NCBI RefSeq assembly: GCF_018282095.1
Contig: NZ_CP074126.1
Coordinates: forward strand, 3,928,341 to 3,992,340
Direction: 5' to 3'
DNA: 64,000 bases
From: Pseudovibrio brasiliensis
Lineage (GTDB): Bacteria > Pseudomonadota > Alphaproteobacteria > Rhizobiales > Stappiaceae
Shown: positions 53,989 through 64,000 of the stretch, one piece after another
Layout: the number at the start of each line of letters is the position of its first letter
Numbering within the stretch: position 1 is the first letter of the stretch
Position numbers and translations under genes: made by a program
Notes under the pieces: model-generated
The model's database searches: none
Seen by the model: the letters and a program-made list of their open reading frames with translations, nothing else
Told to the model about the DNA's origin: nothing

Positions 53989-55035
53989 TTAGCAGCGCTT
54001 CAGATAAGCAGCGAGAATATCGCGAGCTGCCAGCAGATCACTCTTATGGATCATCTCCGTAACAGTATGCACATACCGCGTTCCAACCACGATACCGACA
54101 GCTTTCGCACCAGCCGCAGCCTGCTGAGCAGCCGCTCCATCCTGACCACCAATCCTCAACATAGTGCGCTGATATGGGATCTCTTCTTCTTTAGCCAGCT
54201 CCTCAATGTCCTTCACAAGCTGCAAATCAGCAATGAAGGAGCTGTCTTTCACATGAAGACCAAAGCCCGCACCCTGCACAGTCGTCCGGTCCTGTTCGGA
54301 CACACCCGGCGTGTCACAAGCCAGCGTAATATCAACACCAAGCCCAATATCAGGCTTGATCGCATAAGCAGCTGTCTTTGCACCACGCAGGCCAACTTCT
54401 TCCTGACAGGTGAACGCAACATAGATTTCACAGGCATGCTTTGCATCACCAAGCGCACGCAAAGCTTCAATACCAAGCCAGCACGCCACACGGTTATCCA
54501 GCGCCTTGGAAACCACCTTCTCACCAATCTCAATCAGCGGCTCATCGAGCGTCACCATATCACCCACTTTGACCACCTCTTTAGTCTTTTCTCCAAGACC
54601 AAGATCAATAACAAAGTCAGTTACTTCCGGTGTCTTTTTGCGCTCTTCAGGAGAGGCAATATGAATAGGCCGGCCAGCCGCATTCATCACCCCTTTCAGA
54701 TCGCCTTCATCCGTTGAAACCAGCACACGGCGCGAGAACAGATTCCGCGCATCAAAGCCACCAACCGGATGCACATAGATGAAGCCTTTGTCGGTAATGT
54801 GAGAAACAAGGAAGCCGATCTCATCCATATGACAGAGCAGCATGACCTTCTTCGGCTTCTCGCCTTTTTTAGCAGGCTTACGCGCATCACGTCGGCAGAT
54901 CAGAGAGCCCATTGCATCCGTTTGAACATCATCAAACAGGCCCTCAATTTCCTTCAGGATAAGGTCGCGCACTCGATGCTCATGCCCGGGAACGCCTGGG
55001 GTTTCGCAGAGGCGGCGCAGCAGATCAATATTCAT
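53989..55035 (-). CDS. M42 family metallo-aminopeptidase
   Basis: The product is 348 aa from ATG 55035; an upstream ATG at 55074 would add 13 residues. Landmarks of the M42 family (glutamyl aminopeptidase/endoglucanase type) are LLCHMDEIGFLVSHIT (metal His and Asp), KALDNRVACWLGIEAL (bridging Asp), FTCQEEVGLRGAKTAAY (catalytic Glu-Glu), LGVDITLACDTPG and a C-terminal RYVHTVTEM (metal His). It is a cytoplasmic dinuclear-metal enzyme, often a dodecamer, trimming peptides. The GTRYVHT ending is diagnostic. Confidence 0.92.
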   Translation of the reverse strand: MNIDLLRRLCETPGVPGHEHRVRDLILKEIEGLFDDVQTDAMGSLICRRDARKPAKKGEKPKKVMLLCHMDEIGFLVSHITDKGFIYVHPVGGFDARNLFSRRVLVSTDEGDLKGVMNAAGRPIHIASPEERKKTPEVTDFVIDLGLGEKTKEVVKVGDMVTLDEPLIEIGEKVVSKALDNRVACWLGIEALRALGDAKHACEIYVAFTCQEEVGLRGAKTAAYAIKPDIGLGVDITLACDTPGVSEQDRTTVQGAGFGLHVKDSSFIADLQLVKDIEELAKEEEIPYQRTMLRIGGQDGAAAQQAAAGAKAVGIVVGTRYVHTVTEMIHKSDLLAARDILAAYLKRC

Positions 55036-55122
55036 GGTAGCTTTCAACTCAACAATGGAACCAGCCCGCATCATGAGCCTAAGTGCTCAGATAAGCAATT
55101 CCACGGAGCCTCTGACCACCGG

Positions 55123-55154
55123 AAAAAGAAAAGGCGGCCCGAAGACCGCCTTTT
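55123..55154 (-). terminator. Intrinsic terminator of serA
   Basis: On the minus strand AAAAGGCGGTC and GGCCGCCTTTT pair across a short UUCG-type loop (one wobble), followed by CTTTTTCC. It lies 25 bases after the serA stop codon. Confidence 0.85.
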
Positions 55155-55178
55155 CCTAATCAATTCCAGCGAAATTGC

Positions 55179-56777
55179 TTAGCCCTGTTGAGGGAAGTGC
55201 AACAGCTTCGCCTGGTTCACCTGCTCAATCGCAGCAATCTCATTCACGGTCGCGTCAGCGATTTCACCGTCAATCTCAACAAGACAGATCGCTTCCTCAC
55301 CTTCAACCTTACGGCCAAGGTTAAACGTCGCGATGTTGATCTTCGCATCACCAAGGATGGAACCCAGCTGACCAATGAAGCCCGGCTTATCCTGGTTGGT
55401 CACATAGAGCATGTTCTCGCCAAGCTCTGCTTCCATGTTGATGCCTTTGATCTGAATGATACGCGGCTTCTGATCACCGAAGACTGTCCCAGCAACAGAA
55501 CGCTCCTGACGCTCAGTGATAACAGTCAGGCGGATGTAGTTTTCATAGGCGCCATGCTGCTCACGGCGAACATCTTCAATCACGATGCCACGCTCTTTCG
55601 CAACTTCTGGCGCAGAAACCATGTTCACGGTCTGTAGCAGCGGGCGAAGAACACCAGTGAGCGCAGCAGCGGTCATCGCCTTCACGTTCATCTCGGCAAC
55701 ATCACCTTCATACTCGATGCGAACAGCTTTGATGCCTGTCTCGGTTGCCTGACCAGCGAAGGAGCCAAGCTGTTCAGCAAGCTTAACAAATGGTGCCAGA
55801 CGCGGAGCTTCTTCAGCGGTAATGGATGGCATGTTCAGTGCGTTGGAAACAGCACCGTTGACCAGATAGTCAGACATCTGCTCAGCCACCTGAAGCGCAA
55901 CATTTTCCTGAGCTTCAGAAGTGGATGCACCAAGGTGAGGTGTACAAACCAGATTCGGCGCACCAAACAGAACGTTCTCTTTTGCTGGCTCTTCCGTGAA
56001 CACATCCACCGCAGCACCAGCAACTTTGCCGCTATCCAGTGCAGCACGCAGAGCAACTTCATCAACCAGACCACCGCGAGCACAGTTGATGAGGTAAACC
56101 CCCTCTTTCATCGTATCGATCGCATCGGCATCGATGATGTTGCGGGTGCGGTCAGTCAGAGGCGTATGCAGCGTGATGAAGTCAGCACGCTTGAAGAGAT
56201 CTTCCAGCTCAACCTTCTCAACACCCAGATCAATCGCACGCTCATGAGAAAGGAATGGATCGAACGCAATCACCTTCATTTTCAAACCGATAGCACGGTC
56301 TGCAACGATAGAACCGATATTACCGCAGCCAACCAGACCAAGCGTCTTGGAGGTGACTTCATTACCCATAAAGCGGGACTTCTCCCACTTGCCAGCCTGC
56401 GTGGAAACATCCGCAGCAGGGATCTGGCGGGTCACAGCGAACATCATTGCAATAGCGTGTTCAGCAGTCGTAATCGCGTTACCGAACGGGGTGTTCATGA
56501 CAACGATACCCTTGGCAGTCGCTGCCGGAATATCAACGTTATCGACACCGATACCAGCGCGTCCAATCACCTTCAGGTTGGTCGCTGCTTTGATAATTTT
56601 CTCGGTGGCTTTGGTTGCAGAACGGATCGCCAAGCCATCATACTGACCAATAATCTCAGCGAGCTTTTCTTTGTCTTTGCCAACGTCAGGCAGGAAATCG
56701 ACGTCACAACCACGATCTTTAAAAATCTGGACAGCTTTTTCAGAGAGCTTGTCGGAAATCAGAACCTTAGGAGCCAT
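55179..56777 (-). CDS. serA: D-3-phosphoglycerate dehydrogenase
   Basis: The 532-aa protein is the long type with an ASB domain and an ACT domain. The substrate/NAD core has VIGRAGIGVDNVDIPAATAKG, the NAD-binding loop TLGLVGCGNIGSIVADRAIG, NCARGGLVDEVALRAAL, and the catalytic His in CTPHLGASTSEAQENVA. The C-terminal ACT domain begins near residue 455 (NMLYVTNQDKPGFIGQLGSIL). It oxidises 3-phosphoglycerate in serine biosynthesis; the ACT domain usually senses serine. It is 128 bp downstream of serC on the same strand. Confidence 0.97.
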   Translation of the reverse strand: MAPKVLISDKLSEKAVQIFKDRGCDVDFLPDVGKDKEKLAEIIGQYDGLAIRSATKATEKIIKAATNLKVIGRAGIGVDNVDIPAATAKGIVVMNTPFGNAITTAEHAIAMMFAVTRQIPAADVSTQAGKWEKSRFMGNEVTSKTLGLVGCGNIGSIVADRAIGLKMKVIAFDPFLSHERAIDLGVEKVELEDLFKRADFITLHTPLTDRTRNIIDADAIDTMKEGVYLINCARGGLVDEVALRAALDSGKVAGAAVDVFTEEPAKENVLFGAPNLVCTPHLGASTSEAQENVALQVAEQMSDYLVNGAVSNALNMPSITAEEAPRLAPFVKLAEQLGSFAGQATETGIKAVRIEYEGDVAEMNVKAMTAAALTGVLRPLLQTVNMVSAPEVAKERGIVIEDVRREQHGAYENYIRLTVITERQERSVAGTVFGDQKPRIIQIKGINMEAELGENMLYVTNQDKPGFIGQLGSILGDAKINIATFNLGRKVEGEEAICLVEIDGEIADATVNEIAAIEQVNQAKLLHFPQQG

Positions 56778-56905
56778 CGGGCTAACCTTTCAAGTCAACG
56801 AAGGTACCTTCCCATCTCTTCTCTTCGGGAAACAGATACACTTCTTGCGTCAGGTTAACCGGTCACCATCAGCGACCGGAACTATCTCGTTCAGAAATAA
56901 GGATT

Positions 56906-58078
56906 TTAAGCGGAAACCAGCTTCGCTTTTTCAGCAGCGAAGGCGTAGTCCAACCATGGCAGCAGTGCTTCCACATTGGCAGTTTCTACCGTTGCACCAC
57001 ACCAGATCCGAAGACCGGAAGGCGCATCACGGTAAGCACCAATGTCAAATGCCACTTCTTCCTTGTCGAGCAGGTTCACAATCGCTTTCGCAAATGCAGC
57101 TTGTGCTTTGTCATCAAGCTTTGTGATTTCTGGATCAACAATCTTCAGGCAAACGGAAGTGTTGGAGCGGGTTGCTGGATCAACTACGAGGAAATCAACC
57201 CAATCGGTTTTCTCAGCCCAGTTGGTGATCGCAGCGGTGTTCGCATCAGCACGAGCAACCAAAGCCTTCAGACCACCCAGTTCTTTGGCCCAACCCAAAG
57301 CATCCAGATAATCTTCAACGCAAAGCATGCTCGGCGTGTTGATGGTCGCTCCTTCAAAGATACCGTCAATCAGTTTGCCGCCTTTGGTCAGGCGGAAGAT
57401 CTTTGGCATCGGCCATGCAGGCGTATAGCTCTCAAGGCGCTCAACAGCACGTGGTGACAGGATCAGAATGCCGTGAGCAGCTTCACCGCCCAGCACCTTC
57501 TGCCAGGAGTAGGTCACAACATCCAGCTTGTCGAACTCAAGCTCCTGCGCAAATGCAGCGGAGGTCGCATCGCAGATGGTCAGACCCTTACGGTCTGCAG
57601 GAATGAAATCACCATTCGGCACACGCACGCCAGAGGTGGTGCCGTTCCAGGTGAAGACCACATCGTGGTCAAAGTTAATCTCTGTGAGATCTGGCAGTTC
57701 GCCATAACCAGCTTCAATCTTGCGCGCATCTGCAAGCTTGAGCTGCTTCATAACATCGGAAACCCAACCGGAACCAAAGCTTTCCCAGGCAACCATATCT
57801 ACTGGGCGCGCACCAAGAAGCGACCAAAGTGCCATTTCAACGGCACCAGTATCAGAAGCAGGAACAATTCCGATTTTGTAATCAGCAGGCACTTCGAGGA
57901 CTTCACGAGTCAGCTCGATAGCTTCTTTCAGCTTCGCCTTACCAATTTTTGCACGGTGAGATCTGCCAAGAGGCGCACCTGTCAATACTGCAGGTGTCCA
58001 GCCCGGACGCTTGGCACATGGACCCGAAGAAAAGTTCGGGTTTGCCGGCTTTGTGACCGGCATTGTCGTATTCGTCAT
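56906..58078 (-). CDS. serC: Phosphoserine aminotransferase
   Basis: The 390-aa product has the alphaproteobacterial SerC features: [15 protein letters not shown] near the start, [17 protein letters not shown], and the PLP-binding lysine in [36 protein letters not shown] contains the conserved Asp that binds the PLP nitrogen. It transaminates 3-phosphohydroxypyruvate to phosphoserine, one step after SerA, the neighbouring gene. The 283-bp upstream region presumably carries the promoter for both. Confidence 0.96.
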   Translation of the reverse strand: MTNTTMPVTKPANPNFSSGPCAKRPGWTPAVLTGAPLGRSHRAKIGKAKLKEAIELTREVLEVPADYKIGIVPASDTGAVEMALWSLLGARPVDMVAWESFGSGWVSDVMKQLKLADARKIEAGYGELPDLTEINFDHDVVFTWNGTTSGVRVPNGDFIPADRKGLTICDATSAAFAQELEFDKLDVVTYSWQKVLGGEAAHGILILSPRAVERLESYTPAWPMPKIFRLTKGGKLIDGIFEGATINTPSMLCVEDYLDALGWAKELGGLKALVARADANTAAITNWAEKTDWVDFLVVDPATRSNTSVCLKIVDPEITKLDDKAQAAFAKAIVNLLDKEEVAFDIGAYRDAPSGLRIWCGATVETANVEALLPWLDYAFAAEKAKLVSA

Positions 58079-58283
58079 TTTGACTACCCTTTCAGATAGG
58101 CGCCCCTCGTTGGGGAGGGGTGTCCCACCGACGGGTCTATGCGAAACGACTTATCTCGTCAACAAATGTTTTTTTGCAGAGCAACATTCAATCGACTAAA
58201 CGCAACGTACGATTAGATATATTTTCATTAGCCCCCCAGTGGATAACCAATATTTCAAGAACGCTCATTTCCCAAATTTTGGA

Positions 58284-58313
58284 CAAAAAAAGAGCCTGTC
58301 ATGCGACAGGCTC
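58284..58313 (-). terminator. Intrinsic terminator of the outer-membrane protein gene
   Basis: On the minus strand GAGCCTGTC and GACAGGCTC make a perfect 9-bp stem with a 4-nt loop, followed by a run of seven T. It lies about 49 bases after the stop. Confidence 0.93.
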
Positions 58314-58361
58314 ATGAGTACTACGGTCAACAATCAAGCTGGAGGCGCTCCAGCCTGTGAC

Positions 58362-59153
58362 CTAGTATTTCGTAACAATCGGCTCGTCGTAACCACCTTC
58401 AGATCCACCACCAAACTCATAGCGCAGACCAACACGCACTTCGTGTGCCGCAAGGTTGTCGTACTTGATGCCAGAGGTCTTACCATTACTGGAGAATGAC
58501 TTGGTCTTCACGGCACCAATGTTCAGATAGCGGTAACCAGCATCAATCTTCCAGTTCTCATCGATTTCATAGGAAGTGCCGGCCATAAGTGCCCAGGAGA
58601 AGTTCCACCAATGACCTTTAGGATACTTAACTCGGGTGCCGTCAGCATTGATTGCGCGTACATTTTTCGCATTCACGTAGGATGCGCCAATACCCGCACC
58701 AACATATGGTGTGAAGCCGTTATAGTAGCCTAGATCTGCATAGACGTTCCAAAGAACTGTCCAGACATCCAGCGTCGCGAATTCATCAGAGTCACCAACT
58801 GAACCACAGGTGCCAATACAATCAGCTTTTGCAGTGAAGTCTGCATCCCATTCGTAATCCAGTGTCACATCTGTACGAAGGTAGTCGTTTACGCGGTAAC
58901 CGACACCCACTCCGACAACACCGGTTGGATCAAGCTCTTCATCCTTGAACTTGATGTGGGAGAACTTGGCCTTAGGGTCCTGATATACCTTATAGCCGAT
59001 GTCGCCGCGCAGATACCAACCACCACCGATCTCAACTTGCGGGAGTTCTGGCTCTTCCACGAAAACAGGTGCTGGAAGATCGGCCGCATAAGCAACTGTA
59101 GTTGACACCATTGCAGCTGCGGTCAGAGACAGCAAATTACTAAAATACTTCAT
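58362..59153 (-). CDS. Outer-membrane beta-barrel protein (Omp25/31-like)
   Basis: The 263-aa protein has a signal peptide (MKYFSNLLSLTAAAMVSTTV, cleaved after YAA) followed by DLPAPVFVEEPE, a start common in alphaproteobacterial surface antigens. The mature part alternates polar and aromatic residues: GWYLRGDIGYKVY, GVVGVGVGYRVNDYLRTDVTLDYEW, TPYVGAGIGASYV, KIDAGYRYLNIGAV and VRVGLRYEF, giving about eight strands. Two cysteines (DCIGTCGS) may form a loop disulfide. The role is structural or surface exposed. The gene has its own terminator. Confidence 0.9.
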   Translation of the reverse strand: MKYFSNLLSLTAAAMVSTTVAYAADLPAPVFVEEPELPQVEIGGGWYLRGDIGYKVYQDPKAKFSHIKFKDEELDPTGVVGVGVGYRVNDYLRTDVTLDYEWDADFTAKADCIGTCGSVGDSDEFATLDVWTVLWNVYADLGYYNGFTPYVGAGIGASYVNAKNVRAINADGTRVKYPKGHWWNFSWALMAGTSYEIDENWKIDAGYRYLNIGAVKTKSFSSNGKTSGIKYDNLAAHEVRVGLRYEFGGGSEGGYDEPIVTKY

Positions 59154-59277
59154 GCTTATGTCCTCTCAAACGGCACCCGTCACGCAAGACGATAGCCCTT
59201 GAATAAAACCTAAGCACTTTCTACAGAGAAAGAATTACCTATAAATTAACCAGTATTCTTAACCCTAATATTTATCG

Positions 59278-59293
59278 TTAACAAACAACTAAC
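59278..59293. promoter_or_regulatory. Possible CtrA site upstream of the outer-membrane gene
   Basis: TTAA-CAAACAA-CTAAC matches the CtrA consensus TTAA-N7-TTAAC with one mismatch, 125 bp upstream of the start codon. The region is AT-rich, so chance is likely; it is listed only because ctrA is in the window. Confidence 0.25.
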
Positions 59294-59365
59294 AGCACAT
59301 CACCAAGCAAACCTCAATTCGTTAACCTCCATTTACTTATGCAAAACGCAAACATGAAAACGAAT

Positions 59366-59392
59366 AAGGCGAGCACCTCACAGCACTCGCCT
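59366..59392 (-). terminator. Hairpin after glmM
   Basis: AAGGCGAG and CTCGCCTT make a perfect 8-bp stem with an 11-nt loop on the minus strand, about 30 bases after the glmM stop. The T-run is short. Confidence 0.6.
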
Positions 59393-59421
59393 TCTAAATC
59401 CGATAAACCAAATTATTTCAG

Positions 59422-60771
59422 TTAGCTAGCAGCGGCCTTCTTAACAGCATCGACAATGCTATCAACCACTTCATTCAGCAGCTTGGCATCATCCGCCTCG
59501 CCCATCACTCGGATGAGAGGCTCAGTACCGGAAGCACGGATAACAAGGCGTCCCTGTTTACCAAGCTTCTCCTCACCCGCCTTGATAACCGCCTTTACAG
59601 CCTTATCTTCAAGCGGTTTGCCACTTCCATAGCGCACATTCTTCAGGATCTGAGGCACGGGAACGAATCGATTGCAGACCTCAGAAACCGGCTTGTTCAT
59701 CTTCTTCACGCAGGCAAGAATCTGAAGCGCAGCAACAAGACCATCACCTGTCGTACCGAAGTCAGACATGACGATATGACCGGACTGCTCGCCACCGACG
59801 TTGAAGCCGCCTTCACGCATCCGTTCAACAACATAGCGGTCGCCAACTTTGGTACGTTCAAGAGAAAGGCCAATGCCTTTCAGGTAACGCTCCAGACCAA
59901 GGTTGGACATCACGGTCGCCACGATACCTGGTGCGGAAAGACGGCCTGCAGCTTTCCAGGATTCAGCAATCACAGCCATTAGCTGATCACCATCAACAAC
60001 CTTACTGTTCTCATCCACGATGATCACACGGTCTGCATCACCATCCAGCGCAATACCGATATCCGCACGAACCTCATGCACTTTCTTGGCAAGCGCTTCG
60101 GGAGCAGTTGAGCCGCAGTCTTTGTTGATGTTGAAGCCATCCGGATCAACACCCAGAGGGAATACTTCCGCACCCAACTCCCAGAGGATTTCTGGGGCAA
60201 CCTTATAAGCCGCACCGTTCGCACAATCGATCACGATACGCATGCCGTTCAAGTTGAGGTCACGTGGCAACGTGCGCTTTGCGAACTCGATGTAACGGTC
60301 TTTCATGCTGTCGATACGAGTGGCACGACCAAGTGTTTCTGGCGCAGGCAGATTCCGACTCATATCGCTGTCAATCAGTCGCTCGATCTGCAGTTCCACT
60401 TCATCAGAGAGCTTGAAACCATCTGGGCCGAAGAACTTGATGCCGTTGTCTTCAAACGGATTGTGGCTGGCAGAAATCATAACGCCGATGTCTGCACGCA
60501 AAGAACGCGTCAGCATTGCCACCGCTGGTGTTGGCATCGGGCCAAGCACGAACACATCCATACCCATCGCAGTGAAACCTGCGACAAGAGCATTCTCAAA
60601 CATATAGCCGGAAAGACGCGTATCTTTGCCGATAACCACGCGATGGCGGTACTTGCCACGGCGGAACACTTCACCCGCAGCCATACCAACCTTCAGCGCA
60701 ACTTCAGCAGTCATTGGCCACTTGTTCGCTGTACCGCGCATTCCATCAGTGCCAAAGTATTTTCGCGACAT
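59422..60771 (-). CDS. glmM: Phosphoglucosamine mutase
   Basis: The 449-aa product begins [20 protein letters not shown]. The phosphoserine loop is [14 protein letters not shown] with the catalytic S102. The metal loop is [15 protein letters not shown], the sugar-binding motif is [20 protein letters not shown], and the phosphate-binding end is [16 protein letters not shown]. It interconverts glucosamine-6-phosphate and glucosamine-1-phosphate for cell wall synthesis. The order ftsH-glmM with tilS upstream is common in alphaproteobacteria. Confidence 0.97.
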   Translation of the reverse strand: MSRKYFGTDGMRGTANKWPMTAEVALKVGMAAGEVFRRGKYRHRVVIGKDTRLSGYMFENALVAGFTAMGMDVFVLGPMPTPAVAMLTRSLRADIGVMISASHNPFEDNGIKFFGPDGFKLSDEVELQIERLIDSDMSRNLPAPETLGRATRIDSMKDRYIEFAKRTLPRDLNLNGMRIVIDCANGAAYKVAPEILWELGAEVFPLGVDPDGFNINKDCGSTAPEALAKKVHEVRADIGIALDGDADRVIIVDENSKVVDGDQLMAVIAESWKAAGRLSAPGIVATVMSNLGLERYLKGIGLSLERTKVGDRYVVERMREGGFNVGGEQSGHIVMSDFGTTGDGLVAALQILACVKKMNKPVSEVCNRFVPVPQILKNVRYGSGKPLEDKAVKAVIKAGEEKLGKQGRLVIRASGTEPLIRVMGEADDAKLLNEVVDSIVDAVKKAAAS

Positions 60772-60963
60772 TTAATGTTTCCCTGAACTCACAACGCGGA
60801 GCACACCGCTTTCGATAAAATTAGTTGAAACGGTGATACACGCTTGCCCTTGTGCGGTCCTGTCAAATGATATGTCCAATTGTTACGCCACACCTGCAAA
60901 ATGACGCAGCTGCATAGCGAGCTAATCACTAAACCAAAGACCAAGCACTTGAGCTTGAATAAC

Positions 60964-60991
60964 AAATGCCCGACTTAATAGCCGGGCATTT
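60964..60991 (-). terminator. Intrinsic terminator of ftsH
   Basis: On the minus strand AAATGCCCG and CGGGCATTT pair across a 10-nt loop, about 35 bases after the ftsH stop. It separates ftsH from glmM. Confidence 0.82.
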
Positions 60992-61025
60992 CAATTTTAC
61001 TAAACGCCTTCAGAGAGGCGGACTA

Positions 61026-62951
61026 CTAGCTCTGAGGCTGTGGGTTAAGTCCGTCTGGAGACTCACCACCACCATGCTTCTTCGCACCTGCGGTTGGAAC
61101 ACCGGTTGAGCGAGGAGTGGATGGAGTGTCATCACCGGTATCACGCACAGGCTGCTCACCATCGAGCATCTTGCGAATTTCATCACCGGACAGAGTTTCA
61201 TACTCCAGCAAGCCCTGAGCAATCAGGTGAAGCTGATCTTCGTGCTCACGCAACAACTTGTTTGCGGTCTCGTAGCCCTGATTTACAAAGCTCTTCACTT
61301 CCGCATCAACCAGCATCTGTGTCTCATCAGAAACATTCTGGTTCTTTGCAACGGAGTGACCTAGGAAGACCTCTTCCTGGTTCTCACCGTAAAGAAGCGG
61401 GCCAAGCTTATCGGACATACCAAACTGAGTAGCCATTGCCTTCGCTAGTTTGGTTGCCATCTGGATGTCGCCAGAGGCACCAGAGGTCACCTTCTCATAA
61501 CCGAAGATCATTTCTTCAGCCACACGGCCACCCATAGCAACAGCAAGGTCAGCTTTACACTTCGCACGGGTCAGAGAAACCTGATCTTTCTCAGGCAAAC
61601 GCATCACCATACCCAGTGCACGACCGCGAGGAATGATAGTTGCTTTGTGGACCGGATCAGAAGCAGGCATGTGCATCGCAACCAAGGCATGGCCAGCTTC
61701 GTGGTATGCAGTCAGCTTCTTCTCTTCTTCAGTCATGACCAGCGTACGGCGCTCCGCACCCATCATCACCTTGTCTTTTGCATCTTCAAACTCAGCCATG
61801 GTGACCAGACGCTTGGAGCGGCGCGCTGCAAGAAGCGCAGCTTCGTTCACAAGGTTCATCAGGTCCGCACCGGAGAAGCCCGGAGTACCACGAGCGAGCG
61901 TATGCACATCAACGTCTGGAGCCAGAGGCACTTTACGCATGTGCACTTTGAGGATTTTTTCGCGACCAATCACATCAGGGTTTGGCACAACGATCTGACG
62001 GTCGAAACGACCTGGACGCAGCAACGCGGGGTCAAGAACGTCAGGACGGTTGGTTGCCGCGATGATGATGACGCCTTCGTTGGCTTCAAAGCCATCCATC
62101 TCAACGAGGAGCTGGTTGAGGGTCTGTTCGCGTTCATCGTTACCACCACCAAGGCCTGCACCACGGTGACGGCCAACGGCGTCGATCTCATCGATGAAGA
62201 TGATGCAAGGTGAGTTCTTCTTCGCCTGCTCGAACATGTCACGAACACGGGAAGCACCAACACCAACAAACATTTCAACGAAATCAGAACCGGAAATGGT
62301 GAAGAACGGTACGTTCGCTTCACCAGCCACTGCACGGGCAGTCAGGGTTTTACCAGTACCTGGAGGGCCAACAAGAAGCACACCACGAGGAATACGGCCA
62401 CCAAGACGCTGGAATTTCTGCGGGTCACGCAGGAACTCAACAATCTCCTGAAGGTCTTCCTTCGCTTCATCAATGCCTGCGACATCTTCAAAGGTCACAC
62501 GGCCAGAAGCTTCGTTCAGCAGCTTAGCTTTAGACTTACCGAAGCCCATCGCTTTACCGCCGGAACCCTGCATCTGACGCATCACGAAGATCCAGATACC
62601 GAGGATCAGCAGCATTGGCAGCCAGGAAATGAGGGCGCCCAGCAAAGAGAAATTCTCGGAAGGAGGCTTCGCGTTGATCAGAACGCCTTTGTTCTGCAAC
62701 ACTTCAACATATTTGGCATCGCTAGGCGCATAGGTCTGGAATGTACCGCCATTGCTATATTTGCCGGTGATCTGTTGCTCTTGGATCGTAACCTCACGGA
62801 TATCACCCTGCTCAGCCTGATTAATGAACTGAGAGTAGGCAATTTCATTTGTGTTGCTTCGTGAGGTCGGATTCTGAAAGAGCTGGAACAGCGCTATCAG
62901 CAACAGACCGATAATCACCCAGAGGGCAAAATTCCGGAAATTGGTGTTCAT
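61026..62951 (-). CDS. ftsH: ATP-dependent zinc metalloprotease FtsH
   Basis: The start is ATG 62951 behind AAAGGGA; the product is 641 aa. Two membrane helices (residues 8-25 and 103-125) flank a periplasmic domain. The AAA domain has Walker A GPPGTGKT (195-202), Walker [12 protein letters not shown], and the pore motif FVGVGASR. The zinc site is HEAGH at 417-421, with the third ligand Asp further downstream. It degrades misfolded or regulatory membrane and soluble proteins, including sigma-32 in E. coli, which is notable because rpoH is in the same window. Preceded by tilS. Confidence 0.97.
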   Translation of the reverse strand: MNTNFRNFALWVIIGLLLIALFQLFQNPTSRSNTNEIAYSQFINQAEQGDIREVTIQEQQITGKYSNGGTFQTYAPSDAKYVEVLQNKGVLINAKPPSENFSLLGALISWLPMLLILGIWIFVMRQMQGSGGKAMGFGKSKAKLLNEASGRVTFEDVAGIDEAKEDLQEIVEFLRDPQKFQRLGGRIPRGVLLVGPPGTGKTLTARAVAGEANVPFFTISGSDFVEMFVGVGASRVRDMFEQAKKNSPCIIFIDEIDAVGRHRGAGLGGGNDEREQTLNQLLVEMDGFEANEGVIIIAATNRPDVLDPALLRPGRFDRQIVVPNPDVIGREKILKVHMRKVPLAPDVDVHTLARGTPGFSGADLMNLVNEAALLAARRSKRLVTMAEFEDAKDKVMMGAERRTLVMTEEEKKLTAYHEAGHALVAMHMPASDPVHKATIIPRGRALGMVMRLPEKDQVSLTRAKCKADLAVAMGGRVAEEMIFGYEKVTSGASGDIQMATKLAKAMATQFGMSDKLGPLLYGENQEEVFLGHSVAKNQNVSDETQMLVDAEVKSFVNQGYETANKLLREHEDQLHLIAQGLLEYETLSGDEIRKMLDGEQPVRDTGDDTPSTPRSTGVPTAGAKKHGGGESPDGLNPQPQS

Positions 62952-63221
62952 TTCGATCCCTTTACCGCAAGGTGGCGGCGATCCTCGCACGTGTCTCTGT
63001 CAAGATCATAGCGAGCCCTAACAGGCTTTCTATGTTTTCCTGAGAATGACACAGATTCTTTCTCAGTTTTCTTAAGGCCAACGGAATTTTACCGGTTACC
63101 CCTGATAATTCAGGATTGAAGATCCGTTAATTCCGACTTTACCAGCCTCGGCGTCCTAGTTGCATTCCTCTAAAGCATAAATGCATAGATTTAACAGAAC
63201 GCCAGCAAAACCAAGATTTAT

Positions 63222-64000
63222 TCAAAATGTTCTGCTCACTGGGACCATCGAAATCCCGTAGGTCCTTGATCTCACCTCTGCATCAGCAGCAGTTTGACCA
63301 ATCTTCTTCCAAGGCATGTAGGATACCCTACCAGCAAAAACAATAAGCGGAGCAGTCAGAAATGCTGTTTTCAGCCAGTTTGCGGGAATTTCCAGCTCAA
63401 AGTCTCCACAAAGCTCTTTTTGAACATAAGTGATTCTGAAGCCTTCTGAGGAATGCGCTGCCTTATAGCGCCATCGCTCATCCCAAATTCCTTCATCTCC
63501 CGGTTTCACCTCAACCTCGGGCAAGCCCGCCCTACCCGCTTCTCTGAAGCAAAACCAAATGCCAGCTTCGTGAGGCTTAGCCAGTGCAAACCGAACGCCA
63601 CCCAGCGTAGCTGCTCTGGCTCCTTCCTCTGACTTTAGCGTCTCATAAAGCCCTTCAAGCTTAGCAAGCCGGGGCATGTATGGCGCTCCTGAGATATAGC
63701 GGACAAGCCGACCCACCAATCTTAAACCAATCTCGTCGGGAATGTATTCAAGGCAGGAACTGTCAAACCGCACCGGACCAGCACCGTGGAACGTACAGGA
63801 CTTCTCGGCCACTTCATCAACCCAGACATCAATCGCATCCGCAGCGCGCGCCATACGCCGTGCCGTATCAAACAGCTTTGTCGCTGTCAGCCCAAGTTCA
63901 TCCAGCTCGCTTTGAGCCTGCCGAAACTTCACCCGGGTGAACTGCTCATCTTCATTGGATGGATCTTCAAACCAAGGCACATGCGCTGAGTGTAAAACAG
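63222..64000 (-). CDS. tilS: tRNA(Ile)-lysidine synthase, C-terminal part (5' end outside window)
   Basis: A GTG at 63980 could pass for a start, but the frame stays open to the window edge (reading HSAHVPWFEDPSN), and PWFEDPSN is a conserved internal TilS motif (substrate-binding region after the ATP-PPi loop). About 259 residues are visible. They cover the helical linker, the region with ARRMARAADAIDVWV and a C-terminal domain. The N-terminal ATP-binding SGGxDS loop must lie beyond the right edge. The enzyme modifies the anticodon of tRNA-Ile2. tilS directly upstream of ftsH is a widely conserved order. Confidence 0.85.
   Translation of the reverse strand, partial: VLHSAHVPWFEDPSNEDEQFTRVKFRQAQSELDELGLTATKLFDTARRMARAADAIDVWVDEVAEKSCTFHGAGPVRFDSSCLEYIPDEIGLRLVGRLVRYISGAPYMPRLAKLEGLYETLKSEEGARAATLGGVRFALAKPHEAGIWFCFREAGRAGLPEVEVKPGDEGIWDERWRYKAAHSSEGFRITYVQKELCGDFELEIPANWLKTAFLTAPLIVFAGRVSYMPWKKIGQTAADAEVRSRTYGISMVPVSRTF

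Noticed and set aside
63222-63980. A complete 252-aa gene starting at GTG 63980
   Set aside because: The frame remains open to the right edge and the first residues are an internal tilS motif; it is the 3' part of a longer gene.

Overview
The window looks like chromosome from a marine alphaproteobacterium of the Pseudovibrio/Stappiaceae type (Hyphomicrobiales-Rhodobacterales border). This is inferred from gene content: ctrA, chpT, fliI/fliJ and a che operon lie together, and rpoH, an eipA-type DUF1134 gene, tilS-ftsH-glmM and serC-serA all look alphaproteobacterial. Base composition is moderate (roughly 50-55% G+C by eye). I see no insertion sequence, prophage or CRISPR array. No database search could be run, so family names come from recognised motifs.

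Layout. 1-10.5 kb: accessory transport and small-molecule genes (SSS symporter, SLC13-type permease, AraC and LysR regulators, a VOC protein, a SnoaL-like protein, DUF4336) and unknown secreted proteins. 10.5-14.3 kb: a CesT-type type III secretion chaperone gene, followed by a 658-aa flavoprotein-like protein with a low-complexity Ser/Thr/Ala N-terminus, then a cupin-like protein with a similar N-terminus. This is the best candidate for an undescribed system (a putative type III effector locus). 14.3-17.8 kb: three genes of trans-4-hydroxyproline catabolism. 17.8-21.2 kb: glpK and glpD, with four CGAA/TTCG repeats at exact 10-bp spacing upstream of glpD. The matching repressor gene, glpR, lies 20 kb away at 40.5 kb.

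21.3-41 kb: an MscS-type channel, a PqiA-like protein, fliJ and fliI, then divergent ctrA with a cluster of GANTC methylation motifs between them. A methyltransferase, trmO, a DMT exporter and an MBL hydrolase follow. Next comes a minus-strand operon chpT-cheA-cheW-cheY-cheB-cheR, then a YHS-like protein, eipA, a membrane-anchored coiled-coil protein with a histone-H1-like tail, and glpR. ChpT (phosphotransferase) and CtrA (response regulator) are two parts of the same cell-cycle phosphorelay and sit beside motility genes.

41-64 kb: three tandem tRNA-Glu genes; a small membrane protein and rluD, divergent with overlapping start codons; rpoH; a CHASE2-like class III cyclase homologue that has lost its catalytic residues; a TPP-riboswitch-controlled thiamin-precursor ABC transporter without a local ATPase; purA with a conserved membrane protein; a second DMT exporter; an M42 aminopeptidase; serA and serC; an outer-membrane beta-barrel protein; glmM; ftsH; and the 3' part of tilS running off the right edge.
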